A DNA stretch of 64,000 nucleotides, taken from contig NZ_JACJSG010000035.1 in the NCBI RefSeq assembly GCF_014697625.1, positions 1 through 64,000 of the forward strand, read 5' to 3'. The position numbers and the translations under genes are program-made. Below, piece by piece: positions 26,682 through 33,950 of this stretch (positions within the stretch are counted from its first letter, which is position 1; each line of letters begins with the position of its first letter). The notes below the pieces were generated by a model. That model did not search any database. It was given only the letters and a program-made list of their open reading frames with translations, and was not told where the DNA came from. The DNA comes from Anabaena azotica FACHB-119. GTDB taxonomy: Bacteria > Cyanobacteriota > Cyanobacteriia > Cyanobacteriales > Nostocaceae.

Positions 26682-27956
26682 ATGAATCGGTTGGCAAAAC
26701 TGTTTTTTTCTTTCCTGCTGTTTGTGCTACTACTATTGTATCTAACAGGATTATCTATCCCTTCATTTTCCAACTATGAACAAAAAAGCAGTGTACCAGC
26801 TACAACAGAAATTCGTGGAGTTTGGCTAACTAATGTTGCTAGTGGTGTACTATTTGTACCTTGGGGGATTAATCGCGCCATTGAGCAATTATCTGCGCTT
26901 AACTTTAATACAATTTACCCTGTAGTTTGGAATCGCGGTTATACCTTTTACAAAAGTGCTAAAGCTAAATCTGTGATAGGTGTTGATACCCAACCTCTGC
27001 TAAATTTCATGCAAGGCGGACAAGATGTTTTAGCCAAGTTAATTAAACTTGCCAAACCGAAAAAAATAAGTGTGATTCCTTGGTTTGAGTATGGTTTTAT
27101 GTCTCCACCAGATTCAATGATAGCCAAGCTTCATCCTGAGTGGTTAACAAATGGTCAGAATGGTGTCATATCTATTAGCGAAATGCTACCAGAAGAAAGT
27201 GACAATGACCCAACAAATAAGCTAGTTTGGCTCAATCCTTTGCATCCAGAAGTTCAGCAATTCATTCTATCACTGATTACAGAAGTTGTCAGAAATTATG
27301 ATGTTCAAGGCATTCAATTTGATGACCATTTCGGGATGCCAGTACAGTTTGGCTATGACCCATACAGTATAGAATTGTATCAACAAGAACATCAAGGTAA
27401 AAGCCCTCCTGAAAATGTTTTTGACTCAGAATGGATGAGTTGGCGAGCTAACAAAATTACTCTTTTCATGACAAAAATCACCCAAGTTGTGAGAGAACTT
27501 AAACCGAATGCTAAGATATCTCTTTCTCCCAACTCACAATCATTTGCCTATAAATACTATTTACAGGATTGGGCAAATTGGGTAAAAAAAGGTCTAGTAG
27601 ATGAGTTAATTTTGCAAGTGTATCGTCATGATATAAATAGTTTTGTGAATGAATTAGAACAGTCGGCAGTCAAGTTTGCCCGTACTCAGATTCCCGTAGC
27701 TATTGGGATATCTACAGGAATTTTGCGAAAACCTGTTAAGATTGACCAAATCAAAAAACAAGTACAAGCTGTGCGCGATCGCTCTTTTTTTGGGATCTCT
27801 TTCTTCTATTGGGAAAGCCTGTGGGGTTACATCACCCCAGAATCACCCCCATACCGCCGAAAAGCTTTTCAAGAAATGTTCACCGCTAAAGCCGCTAGGC
27901 CGTTAGCGCCAATTAAGGTAGGCGGAAGATTAGGGGAGATGAGGGTAAAAGGTTAA
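26682..27956 (+). CDS. Family 10-like glycosyl hydrolase (GHL10/DUF4015 type)
   Basis: 424 residues with an N-terminal membrane/signal segment (LAKLFFSFLLFVLLLLYLTG), then EIRGVWLTNVASGVLF, the start of the GHL10 barrel. Further motifs are FNTIYPVVWNRGYTFYKS, VIPWFEYGF, WLNPLHPEV, YDVQGIQFDDHFG (acidic residues at a strand end, probably the active site) and ISLSPNS. An exported or membrane-tethered carbohydrate-active enzyme is expected; substrate unknown. The last residues run into a repeat-rich region. Confidence 0.85.
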   Translation: MNRLAKLFFSFLLFVLLLLYLTGLSIPSFSNYEQKSSVPATTEIRGVWLTNVASGVLFVPWGINRAIEQLSALNFNTIYPVVWNRGYTFYKSAKAKSVIGVDTQPLLNFMQGGQDVLAKLIKLAKPKKISVIPWFEYGFMSPPDSMIAKLHPEWLTNGQNGVISISEMLPEESDNDPTNKLVWLNPLHPEVQQFILSLITEVVRNYDVQGIQFDDHFGMPVQFGYDPYSIELYQQEHQGKSPPENVFDSEWMSWRANKITLFMTKITQVVRELKPNAKISLSPNSQSFAYKYYLQDWANWVKKGLVDELILQVYRHDINSFVNELEQSAVKFARTQIPVAIGISTGILRKPVKIDQIKKQVQAVRDRSFFGISFFYWESLWGYITPESPPYRRKAFQEMFTAKAARPLAPIKVGGRLGEMRVKG

Positions 27957-28054
27957 AGGGGAAAGGGGAAAGGGAAGAATTGAAATCCTTTACCCCTCCC
28001 CCTTTCCGCCAATCCCCAATCTCCAGTCCCCAATACCAAGTCCCCAGTCCCTCG
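27953..28054. repeat. GGGGAAA and CCCCAAT/CCCCAGT tract
   Basis: GGGAAAG units then, after a short spacer, CAATCCCCAATCTCCAGTCC-type units fill the gap up to the next start codon. An upstream in-frame ATG at 27980 lies within this repeat and is not taken as the gene start. Confidence 0.75.
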
Positions 28055-28609
28055 ATGAAAACACCGTTGAAATTTATCTTGCTATGGATTATCGCTACTT
28101 ATGGCGGATTTTTGGGTAGTTTGTTCTGGCTGGAAATTGCTGAACAGCGAGAAATTGGCATTTTACAGGCTGCTGTTGGTGGAGTGGCGATCGCACTACC
28201 CCAAAGTTTAATCCTCAAAGAGAATATCTCTAGACTCAAGTGGGTTGCGTTCACGCTGTTAGCTTGGGTGATGATGACAGCGATTGGTTTAGGTGCTATT
28301 GGTTGGGTTGTACCGCCTACTGCATCTGTTGTGTTACGCCTCCTCAACGGGGTTAGAGCCGGCGTTATCGGCGGTTTTGCTATCGGAATGGCGCAATGGT
28401 TAGCAATTCGTCAGCCAACCCCTTGGGCTTGGCAATGGATATTAGTTAATTCTTTAAGTTGGGCGATCGCTATCCCCATAGGTACTACAATAGGTTTTAT
28501 GTTGCGCCGCCTGACAGGTTTATTCTTAGGCGAACTCGCAGGTTTAGCTATTACTTGGCTAATAGTCGCCATCCTCACAGGTATTAATGCTCGTAGATTA
28601 TTGAAGTAG
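28055..28609 (+). CDS. Small multi-span membrane protein
   Basis: From the ATG at 28055 there are 184 residues, almost all in four or five hydrophobic segments (about 5-25, 35-55, 65-90, 100-120, 130-180) with Gly/Ala-rich faces. No catalytic motif. Starting at the repeat-encoded ATG at 27980 would add a Pro/Ser-rich leader without the character of a real domain. Function unknown. It follows the hydrolase on the same strand. Confidence 0.7.
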   Translation: MKTPLKFILLWIIATYGGFLGSLFWLEIAEQREIGILQAAVGGVAIALPQSLILKENISRLKWVAFTLLAWVMMTAIGLGAIGWVVPPTASVVLRLLNGVRAGVIGGFAIGMAQWLAIRQPTPWAWQWILVNSLSWAIAIPIGTTIGFMLRRLTGLFLGELAGLAITWLIVAILTGINARRLLK

Positions 28610-29039
28610 TTGACAGTTGACAGTTATCAGTTATCAGTTATCAGTTGTTATTCTCCCCTGCTCCTCTGCTCCTCTGCTCCCTCATCTCCCCCCAATCCCC
28701 ACTAAAAGTTAAGAAATCATTACTTCATCAAGAAATATGACGTAAATTAATTTATAATTTGAATTGAATTAATTTTATGCAAAAATCTTAAGTAAATCTT
28801 AATAATAAATTCAGTAAAATTACCGTAGCCTTCAAAGCTGTTTTAGGCTGCAACTAGCAGTATTTTTTATCATACTGCTATTAACTTTTCTAGATTTCTG
28901 GTAAGAAATAAAGAAAGACAAAAATATTATTAGTAAAATCTAACAAAACTCCATTTTAGGCGCTAGAAAGCATTTTATACCATGAAATTCCGAGAGAAAG
29001 CGCCTAGATCAGCCAATAAAACCAGACAGGGACTCTCGC
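28610..29039. other. Intergenic region before the GAF sensor
   Basis: Begins with AGTTGAC/AGTTATC heptamers and CTCCTCTG units (about 28612-28690). The rest is AT-rich and contains a small perfect hairpin with arms AGCAGTAT and ATACTGCT near 28856-28880. No gene seen. Confidence 0.6.
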
Positions 29040-31301
29040 ATGAATACCAACCCAGTAGACTCAACAATGAAGTTGAAGGAACAGGCGCATCCGCAGATTA
29101 TTTTTGGGGAAGAGGTAGATGAACAAAGTAGTGGCGAACAGTTGCTACTGAGTATGTATGATTCTGTGCAGACATCTATATTTGTGGTAGATGTACTGGA
29201 AGATGGAGATTTTCAGTATGTGGCACTCAATCCTACTCATGAACGATGGGTTGGTATTAAATCGGAAGAGTTGCGAGGCAAAAAACCAGAGGATATTTTA
29301 ACGCCAATTGATGCGGTGAAGGTACGTCAGCATTATACTGACTGTGTGCGCTTTGGCACAACTATTTCCTATGAGCAATGCTTGCAATTTCAGGGAAAAA
29401 CTACTTGGTGGACTACAACTCTCACACCACTACGAGATCAGAATTCTAGAATTTATCGCTTGATTGGCACTAGTAGCAATATCACCGCGACGAAACAGTT
29501 AGCCCAAGCCAGAGAAATTCAAGCGGAGGGCGCACAAATTCTAGCTGCGATCGCCCAAAAGGTTCACGAATCTTTAGATTTAGACACAATTCTTGAGCAA
29601 ACAACTGAAGATTTACGGCAGTGTTTAAATTGCGATCGCATCCTCATCTATAAAATTAAGTCCGAGAACAATGGGACAATTGTTGCAGAATCAACAGTAT
29701 TTTCTGGTGTTTCCCTTTTGGGTAAAAGCTTCCGTGACCCTTGCTTAAACGGCAAATATCAACAAAGCCAAGGGCGATGTTGTCTGGAGATGGTTGAAGA
29801 TATCTATTGCGCCAGGGTGAAATCTTGTCAAAGAGACTTCCTCGCTTCTATGGGAGTGAGGGCGAATTTAGTCGTACCAATTAGCTTACAAAAAGATTTG
29901 TGGGGGCTGTTAATTGCCCAGTATTGCGATGAACCTCATCAATGGCAGCAGATAGAAGTTGATTTAATCAAACAACTATCAAGCCAATTGAGCGTAGCTA
30001 TCCAACAAACAAAACTACAACAGCAAATAAAACAACTGCAAACTAAATTAGATACTCACAAACAGGAGCAGCAAGCCCAGTTAGAAAAGCACCAACAGTT
30101 TCAAGCTCTAGTTTTACATATAACTGAAAAAATTCGTGAACGACCTAATAAAACGCAAGTTTTAGCAACAGTTATTCAAAAATTAGCAACATTATTTCAC
30201 CTAGAATCTTGCTATATCGAACTTTATAACCCTGACTGCACTTGTGCTAGTGTAGTTGATGAATACCCAACCAGAAAGCCCATATACCAAGGACTAACTA
30301 GGAAAGTTGCAGACTTAAGCGAAATATATCAGCCCCTGTTAGAAAAACAACCTTTCCAAAGCATAGAAATAGTTCCAGGTTGGCATCCTCAGTTACTAGT
30401 CATCACACAACTAGCTTGCCCAATTTTTGATGAACAGGGTATTATTGGCAACCTATGGCTAATTCGACCAACACAACAAATGTTTGATGAGTCGGAAATC
30501 TGTCTAGTAAAAACTTTAGCAAATCATTGTGCGATCGCCATTCGCCAAGCCAGGTTAGACGCAACCAACCAAGCCAGACTACAAAAATTAGAACAACGAC
30601 AAAACCTCACCAACAAATTTCTCAAACAACTGTCCCAAGAACTGCGGACACCAGTAACTAGTATTAGCCTAGCGGCGCAAACACTGGAAACTGTTCTCTC
30701 ATCCAACAATACAATAGATGAAGTCATACCGCAACTGTTGCAAATTCTCCATAACGAGTGCGGTAGAGAAAGCCAATTAATTAACGACTTACTAACACTA
30801 ACTTATCTCCAAGCCCAACCAGAACCCCCTACCCTCATTGCCATCGACCTGCAAACCTGGCTTCCTCCCATCGTGGAGTCCTTCCGCGACCTGACAAATG
30901 TTCAGCGACAGCAACTAAACTTGATTATTGAGCCTGGACTACCACGTTTAGAAACGGATATCACCGAACTAGAACGTGTCCTGACCGAATTACTCACCCA
31001 TACCTGCAAATATACTCCAGCAGGTGAAACAATTACAGTCACAGCCCAACTCACAGACAACGCTGTGCAGTTGAGTATTAGCAATTCTGGGTTAGAAATT
31101 TCTGCCGAAATGCGATCGCGCATCTTCGAGCCATTCTATCATATATCTCACAACGACCCCTGGACACATAGCGGTACAGGCTTGGAAATGGCATTGGTCA
31201 AGAGAATGGTCAAGCACTTAGGCGGTTATATCTGCGTCGAAAGTAGCGAAGGTCAAACCACCTTCATCATCAAATTCCCCGTATCAGAAATGGGCGGTTA
31301 G
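29040..31301 (+). CDS. PAS-GAF-GAF sensor with inactive histidine kinase domains
   Basis: 753 residues: PAS (about 35-155), GAF (about 165-325), coiled coil, second GAF (about 355-505), HisKA (520-590) and HATPase (600-750). The kinase core is altered at key points: the H-box reads LSQELRTP with Gln533 for the phospho-accepting His, the N-box reads LLTHTCKYTP with His654 for Asn, and the G1 box reads SNSGLEI with Asn682 for Asp and Glu686 for Gly. The G2 GTGLEMALV is kept. The first GAF has DPCL (233-236) and Cys263 followed by Gln, echoing cyanobacteriochrome motifs, then VRANLVVPI. Probably a pseudokinase sensor. Confidence 0.85.
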   Translation: MNTNPVDSTMKLKEQAHPQIIFGEEVDEQSSGEQLLLSMYDSVQTSIFVVDVLEDGDFQYVALNPTHERWVGIKSEELRGKKPEDILTPIDAVKVRQHYTDCVRFGTTISYEQCLQFQGKTTWWTTTLTPLRDQNSRIYRLIGTSSNITATKQLAQAREIQAEGAQILAAIAQKVHESLDLDTILEQTTEDLRQCLNCDRILIYKIKSENNGTIVAESTVFSGVSLLGKSFRDPCLNGKYQQSQGRCCLEMVEDIYCARVKSCQRDFLASMGVRANLVVPISLQKDLWGLLIAQYCDEPHQWQQIEVDLIKQLSSQLSVAIQQTKLQQQIKQLQTKLDTHKQEQQAQLEKHQQFQALVLHITEKIRERPNKTQVLATVIQKLATLFHLESCYIELYNPDCTCASVVDEYPTRKPIYQGLTRKVADLSEIYQPLLEKQPFQSIEIVPGWHPQLLVITQLACPIFDEQGIIGNLWLIRPTQQMFDESEICLVKTLANHCAIAIRQARLDATNQARLQKLEQRQNLTNKFLKQLSQELRTPVTSISLAAQTLETVLSSNNTIDEVIPQLLQILHNECGRESQLINDLLTLTYLQAQPEPPTLIAIDLQTWLPPIVESFRDLTNVQRQQLNLIIEPGLPRLETDITELERVLTELLTHTCKYTPAGETITVTAQLTDNAVQLSISNSGLEISAEMRSRIFEPFYHISHNDPWTHSGTGLEMALVKRMVKHLGGYICVESSEGQTTFIIKFPVSEMGG

Positions 31302-31397
31302 AAACCGCATCCACAAAGACAAAACCCCCACTTCTTGAGCTTCAGTAACCACCTGTGCGGGTTTACAACCCCATATTTTCCGTTAGTGATTTCGTAG

Positions 31398-31440
31398 GGT
31401 GGGCATTGCCCACCATCAGCTTATTGAGAAGGTACAAGAT
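31398..31440. repeat. GGTGGGCATTGCCCACC repeat with conserved flank
   Basis: The palindrome is followed by TTATTGAGAAGGTACAAGAT, matching the copy at 26470 over about 45 bp. Confidence 0.75.
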
Positions 31441-31546
31441 ATGAAGGTATATACTGACCAGATTGAGAGATATTTGAGAGATTGCCCACATTAGCCGGCT
31501 GAATCTTGGCAGCCTGGGGAAACTTTGCTAATATCGTAGTTAGTCT

Positions 31547-31666
<120 letters not shown>

Positions 31667-31752
31667 ATCAATAATTATCCTCCTCAAAACCCTGGATTTT
31701 TAGGCTTAAGCAGCAATCGAGTTTTGACTGAATTTAATCAAAACCCTGGTTG

Positions 31753-32079
31753 CTACTCTAGCCCTAACAGATGCGGCTGTTCCGCCAATAACTTGGCGAA
31801 TTTTCGTAACTCGTCCCAAGTTCTAGCGTTGGTGTCGAGTTCTTTGTTGTGCTGGTTGGGATGACGATCGCGTTTTCTCAACTCAGTATAAGCCGCGATC
31901 GCACCGAGAATTATTTCTTTGCTATTGCCGTGTAACAAGGCTTCTCCCTTGTCTTTAGCCCTGGCATAAGCCATGACATCGGCTTTGAGTGCTACAGGGA
32001 CACGGATTGTCGTGGTGTCCCCATGTTCCCAAGTGCTACCGCTAGTCCACGTAGTCGAAGTTATTCCACCCTTACCCAT
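31753..32079 (-). CDS. Putative ribbon-helix-helix regulator at element left end
   Basis: 108 residues. The centre (TTTIRVPVALKADVMAYARAKDKG) has the beta-strand plus helix pattern of RHH DNA-binding proteins, followed by a polar helical C-terminus. There is no full family match by eye. It reads toward attL, just inside it, as control proteins of excision often do. A strong terminator hairpin (32137-32177) isolates it from the operon upstream, and a 15-bp sequence just before its start is repeated inverted in that hairpin, a possible operator. Confidence 0.6.
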   Translation of the reverse strand: MGKGGITSTTWTSGSTWEHGDTTTIRVPVALKADVMAYARAKDKGEALLHGNSKEIILGAIAAYTELRKRDRHPNQHNKELDTNARTWDELRKFAKLLAEQPHLLGLE

Positions 32080-32093
32080 GAGAAAATCCTATA

Positions 32094-32166
32094 TTGCCGT
32101 GTTACAAGCCATTGTAGTGCAAATCTTAAATAAAGAAAACCCCCTTATTGCCTTGTAACACGGCAA
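32094..32166 (-). promoter_or_regulatory. 15-bp inverted pair linking the RHH leader and the terminator loop
   Basis: TTGCCGTGTTACAAG (32094-32108) and CTTGTAACACGGCAA (32152-32166) are exact complements. One copy sits 15 nt before the RHH start; the other includes the loop and part of the 3' arm of the adjacent terminator. They could be paired operator half sites, or an RNA structure exclusive with the terminator. Confidence 0.55.
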
Positions 32167-32177
32167 TAAGGGGGTTT
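32137..32177 (-). terminator. Strong intrinsic terminator at end of fibre-like operon
   Basis: AAACCCCCTTATTGCC (32137-32152) and GGCAATAAGGGGGTTT (32162-32177) form a perfect 16-bp stem with a 9-nt loop. On the minus strand it is followed by TTTCTTTATTT. It closes the operon ending at 32202. Confidence 0.85.
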
Positions 32178-32201
32178 AAATGAATCATGAATGAAACTCA
32201 A

Positions 32202-32564
32202 CTAATACTCATCATCCCGTAGCACAAAGCCGGATTCTTTGTTGAGGAAGCCAGCAAGTTGCTTTATTAAATTACTGAGCCGTTTAAATTTATGTTCTAG
32301 TCGATTATCGAAATCGTTTATTCGATAATCGTAATGTTCCTTTTTACCCTCATACTCAGTCGTGTGGACTTTTAGCTCTTTCTCAAGAAGGTAAAGCCTA
32401 TCGGCTACATTGTCCTTCAATTGATCAATCGCACTTAAAACGCTTGTTTCAACAGCTTTAATCCGAGAATTTATGCTTGCCTCTATTTGGCCCAATCGAT
32501 ATACTGCACCAGCAAGCATAAAAAAGAAAGAAACAACCGTAATAGTATTGTCGTCTATTCTCAC
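32202..32564 (-). CDS. Small membrane-anchored coiled-coil protein
   Basis: From a GTG at 32564, which overlaps the stop of the upstream gene as GTGA, the protein has 120 residues. It begins with a short lead and a hydrophobic segment (VVSFFFMLAGAVY), followed by a long charged helix (about 25-105). The ATG 27 nt upstream would overlap more. A membrane helix plus coiled coil in the last position of a phage-like operon recalls holin/spanin-like or tail-associated proteins, but the family is not recognised. Confidence 0.6.
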   Translation of the reverse strand: MRIDDNTITVVSFFFMLAGAVYRLGQIEASINSRIKAVETSVLSAIDQLKDNVADRLYLLEKELKVHTTEYEGKKEHYDYRINDFDNRLEHKFKRLSNLIKQLAGFLNKESGFVLRDDEY

Positions 32565-32920
32565 AATGATGCCTTGGATATTCCTTCCCACACTTGAACT
32601 TTACAATTGCCAACTGGAGTGGCAAGAGTAAATTTAACTTGATAATTGATAATATTTGGAAGCATATAAATCCTCAAAACCTTATTAGGGAGTCTTAGCC
32701 AGTTTCCTACTTCAGCTAATCCTAATTGAGTTCTAGATATCTGCGTTAGATATCCAGCGATGTTACTAGGATTGATGTTTGTAGTATCTGCTAAAACAGC
32801 AATGGTAGGGTTATTGAATTTATATTGAAAAACTCCAGTTTTGCCAATTACAGTTGTATTTACCCTTGGCATCCATAAGTAGTCTGTATTGAGGTCTTTG
32901 CGTCCTTCAGGCGGTTCCAT
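32561..32920 (-). CDS. Unknown small protein of the fibre-like operon
   Basis: 119 residues starting MEPPEGRKDLNTDYLWMPR, with beta-rich character and no signal peptide or membrane helix. The start overlaps the previous stop (TAATG). I do not recognise a family. Close packing with its neighbours suggests a joint structural role. Confidence 0.6.
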   Translation of the reverse strand: MEPPEGRKDLNTDYLWMPRVNTTVIGKTGVFQYKFNNPTIAVLADTTNINPSNIAGYLTQISRTQLGLAEVGNWLRLPNKVLRIYMLPNIINYQVKFTLATPVGNCKVQVWEGISKASL

Positions 32921-33282
32921 TAATTGGATTTCATCGTGACCTTGTTGATGTTATATTCCTTGCCTGCTACCCAAACCTTTTTTCCGTTAAGTGCGCCGCC
33001 ATGTGTAACAGAATTGAGTTTATCGGGTTCGCAGAACCTAATTGTAGAGGCAGCTTTTCCCGTGCTATCTGTATAGTTAATCCTGACTTCTGCCGGCCTG
33101 GGGCTGTTAGTCCCATAAACTAGTCCTTTATCAGTGTCTTTTGCCAAAACGACACCTAAACCACTAGCGATGTTCTTATACAAGTTCTTCCTGCCCCGCC
33201 AAGCCCATCTGACTGCTCCAACGTTGGCAAGTCCTCCTCCAATGTTGATGTAATAAACTTGCGTCTTTGCTTCTGTTGCCAT
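32920..33282 (-). CDS. Unknown small beta-rich protein of the fibre-like operon
   Basis: 120 residues (starts MATEAKTQVYYINIGGG), rich in Gly, Asn and Thr with alternating hydrophobic residues, as in virion or fibre proteins. No enzyme motif. Overlaps the next gene by one base. Function unknown. Confidence 0.6.
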   Translation of the reverse strand: MATEAKTQVYYINIGGGLANVGAVRWAWRGRKNLYKNIASGLGVVLAKDTDKGLVYGTNSPRPAEVRINYTDSTGKAASTIRFCEPDKLNSVTHGGALNGKKVWVAGKEYNINKVTMKSN

Positions 33283-33360
33283 GCTGTTCCCTTAGTAGTT
33301 ATTCCAAAAAACAGATAAATCAGGGTAAGTAAGGCATATGTAGCTTACTTACCCACAGAT

Positions 33361-33594
33361 TTAGGGCAAATAAGCTACAGGAGTAGCCACCAACTGCCCA
33401 GCCGCGCCAATGGTAAAACTAGCTGGGGCTGAAAATGTTATGGACACTGTTCCCCCTTCTGGATCTAGCGCTACCTGAACGTTATTAGGTCGTGCGTCTG
33501 CCGGCTGGGATAATTCGGCAAGCTGGACTCGGTTGGCTACCTCGAATAACTGTCCTTCCAAAGTGGTGGCTGTTGTTTGTACTGCTGCTGCCAT
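33361..33594 (-). CDS. Unknown 77-residue protein of the fibre-like operon
   Basis: A small Ala/Thr-rich protein with a predicted N-terminal helix (residues 1-32) and a beta-rich C-terminus (NNVQVALDPEGGTVSITFSA). No family recognised. Separated by about 120 bp containing a 9-bp inverted repeat (33681-33706) from the excisionase-like gene upstream. Confidence 0.55.
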   Translation of the reverse strand: MAAAVQTTATTLEGQLFEVANRVQLAELSQPADARPNNVQVALDPEGGTVSITFSAPASFTIGAAGQLVATPVAYLP

Positions 33595-33680
33595 AGGTCT
33601 GTTTGTTTGTTTGATGTTTAGACTTACGTCCTCAGTCTAACCTTCGTAATCCTTACTGTCAGCGGATTCCTCCCATTCTC

Positions 33681-33706
33681 CCGATTGAGAGTTAAGGCTC
33701 AATCGG
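33681..33706 (-). terminator. Short hairpin between excisionase-like gene and next ORF
   Basis: CCGATTGAG (33681-33689) and CTCAATCGG (33698-33706), 8-nt loop, directly after the stop at 33714. The poor T-run on the minus strand suggests a weak or processing hairpin. Confidence 0.4.
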
Positions 33707-33713
33707 TTGCCAC

Positions 33714-33950
33714 TTACTCAATTTTGTATAACTTTTTAAACGCTTCAACATCACTCAGGTTTAAATACCACCTGCCTCCACTCTTAAAAGCTCTAATTCT
33801 CCGCCTAATAATGTGATATCTAATAGTGCTTTCGTGTAAAAATAGATGCTTAATTGCTTCAGCTAATGATATATAAGTGGAGCCATTGTTCTCAATTTTA
33901 TTTAATTTATCGGATTGACATCTAATCCTTTTAGGTAGTCTTTGAGTCAT
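33714..33950 (-). CDS. Excisionase-like HTH protein
   Basis: 78 basic residues. STYISLAEAIKHLFLHESTIRYHIIRRRIRAFKSGGRWYLNLSDVEAF has the HTH_17/excisionase pattern: short HTH, wing with a GGRWYL turn, then the xxDVxxF helix. Such proteins bend DNA to direct a tyrosine recombinase toward excision. It overlaps the 664-residue gene by 4 bp (ATGA) and is therefore co-translated with it, an unusual place for an excisionase. Confidence 0.7.
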   Translation of the reverse strand: MTQRLPKRIRCQSDKLNKIENNGSTYISLAEAIKHLFLHESTIRYHIIRRRIRAFKSGGRWYLNLSDVEAFKKLYKIE

